From positions 1 through 8,103 of the forward strand of contig CALGIH010000184.1 of assembly GCA_937916035.1 (NCBI GenBank): a stretch of 8,103 bases of DNA, given 5' to 3'. The notes under the pieces are model-generated. The model did no database searches. It saw nothing but the letters and a program-made list of their open reading frames with translations, and was not told the origin of the DNA. Below, piece by piece: positions 7,501-8,103 of this stretch (position 1 is the first letter of the stretch; every line of letters begins with the position of its first letter). This DNA is from an uncultured Lacinutrix sp. (GTDB lineage: Bacteria > Bacteroidota > Bacteroidia > Flavobacteriales > Flavobacteriaceae). The position numbers and the translations under genes are program-made.

Positions 7501-7865
7501 CATTATCGAAATTAGATAAGAAAGTCAATAAGGATAACATAAAAGCATCTAAAGACATTGCTAAGAACATTGAAAAAATCATAGCTATGTACTTAGGAAC
7601 CATTGATAAACGACAAGGTATTACGAGAAATCCAGAGATTACTGTAATGCAACGTTTAGGGCAAGCTAGAAGATATGTAGGTTCAAGACAAAACGGAATT
7701 ACTTCAACTGAGACGATACTTATTCAGCATGCAAAAGATGAATTGAATTCAACTTTAGATAAGACTAATACATTCTTTAATGCGGAATGGAATCCATATA
7801 AAGCTAAAATGGAAGCTTTGAATTTGTCGCCATTTAAAGACACAAAAACATTCAAAATGGATTAA
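4584..7865 (+). CDS. Large exported Asp-box (sortilin/VPS10-like) beta-propeller protein
   Basis: A 1093-residue protein, full length for this Bacteroidota family. A type I signal peptide (MKKLMSLVMLLCITILSA, cleavage probably before Gln19) predicts export; Cys12 does not sit in a lipobox. Eleven Asp-box-like motifs of form S/T-x-D-G-G-x-x-W start at residues 68, 122, 173, 231, 281, 328, 376, 516, 584, 639 and 683, for example STDGGFKW and TTDGGKSW. They fit two consecutive beta-propellers at about 30-390 and 390-735. Next come a linker rich in Asp/Glu (about 791-840), an Arg-rich patch (884-893), a beta segment with PGTYKVVMSF and VKDDPRL, and a helical C-terminal region (about 933-1060). 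Relatives are often labelled glycosyl hydrolase or sortilin, but Asp boxes are structural and no catalytic site was recognised. A role in binding or surface processing is possible. No type IX sorting domain was recognised at the C-terminus. It has its own upstream gap and a strong terminator, so it is probably monocistronic. Confidence 0.9.
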   Translation: MKKLMSLVMLLCITILSAQEFSMDLVKNMKPRNIGPGGMSGRVTAIDAVHSNPDIMYVGTASGGLWKSTSGGIKWDPIFDNEVTASIGSIAIQQSNPSVIWVGTGEGNPRNSLNGGYGIYRSLDAGKTWKSMGLEKTRHIHRVIIDPTNPDVVYAAAIGSPWGEHPERGVYKTTDGGKSWKNILFANNKTGAAELVMDPTNPNKLIAAMWEHKRDPWFFKSGGEGSGVHITYDGGETWTKVTDEDGFPKGELGRIGLAIAPSKPNIVYALVEAKKNALYKSTDGGFKWKMVNDDMNQIGQRPFYYGEIHVDSENENRVFSVFTYINVSEDGGKSFTELMPAYGVDNGVHPDHHAWWIHPENGQFMMDGNDGGMNITKDGGKTWRFIGNLPVAQFYHINVDNDFPYNVYGGMQDNGSWRGPAYVWRAQGIRNSYWQEISFGDGFDVVPDRDDSRYGWTMSQQGSVSRYDWETGNNYGVQPTHPDSKVKLRFNWNSAINIDPFNNSTVYFGSQFVHKSTDKGDTWKVISPDLTTNDPEKQKQSESGGLTMDATGAENHTTILVIEPSPVERNMLWVGTDDGRVHFTQNGGESWTDVSKNIKGLPTGSWIPQIKASSKNKGEALLVANDYRRFNYTPYVYRTKDYGKSWTRIVDGTDVKSFALAILEDLEEPNLLFLGTDDGLYISLDAGNKWTKWTNGFPTVSVKDLVIHPREHDLVIGTFGRAAWILDDIRPLRAMAKNANIVNNKLELFNPPTAYQAAYQQATGSRFGADAMFNGENRSGGAQMSYYVKIDDKKGSDIEEDDNKRKSDTKMDEENEDDDKNEDTLINEDDEKSNEVSETKVKWDSIHMNIYDGERLIRTLKQKAPKESGVNKWTWRMDEKGGDRPSRRTRSRRDESGGVSVKPGTYKVVMSFGDQTSETMITVKDDPRLKISSQNTNDVYSTLKQLEDLQQIAADAIEQLVESKTIAEEYTKTLSKLDKKVNKDNIKASKDIAKNIEKIIAMYLGTIDKRQGITRNPEITVMQRLGQARRYVGSRQNGITSTETILIQHAKDELNSTLDKTNTFFNAEWNPYKAKMEALNLSPFKDTKTFKMD

Positions 7866-7873
7866 ATAATAAA

Positions 7874-8103
7874 TTATGATTCATACAAAAAGCGCTCAAT
7901 GAGCGCTTTTTGTACTGTTTCATTATAATCTTGCACACCATAGCTTACTCTTCTAAAGCCAACTTCATAAAGTGCTTTTAAATGTCCCCTGGTAGTGTTA
8001 TTAGGATGTCCTTCAAAACTAAACTCATAATCATCAGAAAGAATTCCATTTTTAAGAATGCCATATATAAGCATTTGTAAGTTTTTTGGACTAAAAAATG
8101 TAG
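7874..8103 (-). pseudogene. hemN: Truncated hemN (oxygen-independent coproporphyrinogen III oxidase), internal fragment, 5' end off the window
   Basis: Read on the minus strand, the frame is open from the right edge and encodes about 75 residues. TFFSPKNLQ continues the radical-SAM GGGTPTFFSP region; EFSFEGHPNNTT follows, then HLKALYEVGFRRVSYGVQDYN and ETVQKA. This matches the middle of Bacteroidota HemN, a roughly 450-residue radical SAM enzyme that decarboxylates coproporphyrinogen III in anaerobic heme synthesis. After VQKA the family continues with an IHRIQPFE-like block, but here the frame reads nine unrelated residues (LIERFLYES) through the terminator hairpin and stops at 7876-7874. 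The plus-strand Asp-box gene ends at 7865, so there is no room for the remaining half, and no other frame restores it. The ATG at 8074 is only an internal Met; the true start and the 4Fe-4S cysteine motif would lie beyond the window. A non-functional remnant is most likely, but a mis-assembled junction cannot be excluded. Confidence 0.75.
7884..7914. terminator. Strong symmetric hairpin terminator after the Asp-box protein gene
   Basis: A perfect 14-bp inverted repeat: the left arm 7884-7897 begins TACAAAAAGCG and ends CTC, the loop is AAT (7898-7900), and the right arm 7901-7914 is the exact complement. The GC-rich core GAGCGC is followed by a T run on the plus strand, and the matching A run becomes a T run on the minus strand, so it could end transcription from both sides. 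It starts 19 nt after the stop of the Asp-box gene, where a terminator is expected. It lies inside the truncated hemN reading frame on the other strand. Confidence 0.85.

Noticed and set aside
4983..7603. Several short minus-strand open frames opposite the Asp-box gene
   Set aside because: They are antisense to a continuous 1093-residue gene with clear motifs throughout, and none resembles a known protein.
1..8103. CRISPR array, tRNA, rRNA, insertion sequence or phage genes
   Set aside because: No regularly spaced direct repeats, cloverleaf-like sequence, transposase or phage proteins were seen on either strand by eye.

Overview
The window looks like a piece of a Bacteroidota genome, most likely Flavobacteriaceae. 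The DNA is AT-rich, start regions mostly lack Shine-Dalgarno sequences, and the proteins are of types typical of that group: an M1 peptidase with an HEAGHEWF motif, a very large Asp-box protein of the sortilin/VPS10 type, and a HemN with the EFSFEGHPNNTT signature. These family assignments come from reading the translations and from memory of the families; no search was run. Both ends of the window cut through genes, so it may be a complete short contig.

Left third, plus strand (1-1820): the 3' end of an M1 zinc aminopeptidase with the whole zinc site still visible, followed 5 nt later by a YdeI/OmpD-associated (OmdA) family protein, probably co-transcribed. After a 64-nt gap comes a small two-helix PepSY-associated membrane protein. 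Its only plausible start is a TTG that overlaps a perfect Bacteroidota-type -7 promoter box.

Middle, minus strand (1869-4465): a tight two-gene operon with a 2-nt gap. The first gene encodes a soluble von Willebrand factor A protein with an intact MIDAS. The second encodes a MoxR/magnesium-chelatase-like AAA+ ATPase in which the Walker B aspartate is asparagine. By analogy with BchI/BchD and RavA/ViaA, they probably form an ATP-driven chaperone or remodelling complex; the target is unknown. This pair is the nearest thing in the window to a poorly described system.

Right half, plus strand (4584-7865): a divergently transcribed 1093-residue exported protein with eleven Asp-box-like motifs (two probable beta-propellers), an acidic low-complexity linker, an Arg-rich patch and a helical C-terminal region. 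A strong symmetric hairpin terminator follows (7884-7914).

Right edge, minus strand (7874-8103): a fragment of hemN (oxygen-independent coproporphyrinogen III oxidase) that enters from beyond the window and breaks off after the residues VQKA. The break lies inside the terminator hairpin, and no room remains for the rest of the enzyme. It is either a real rearrangement scar or a mis-join, and it is the most unusual structural feature here. No tRNA, rRNA, CRISPR array, insertion sequence or transposase was seen.
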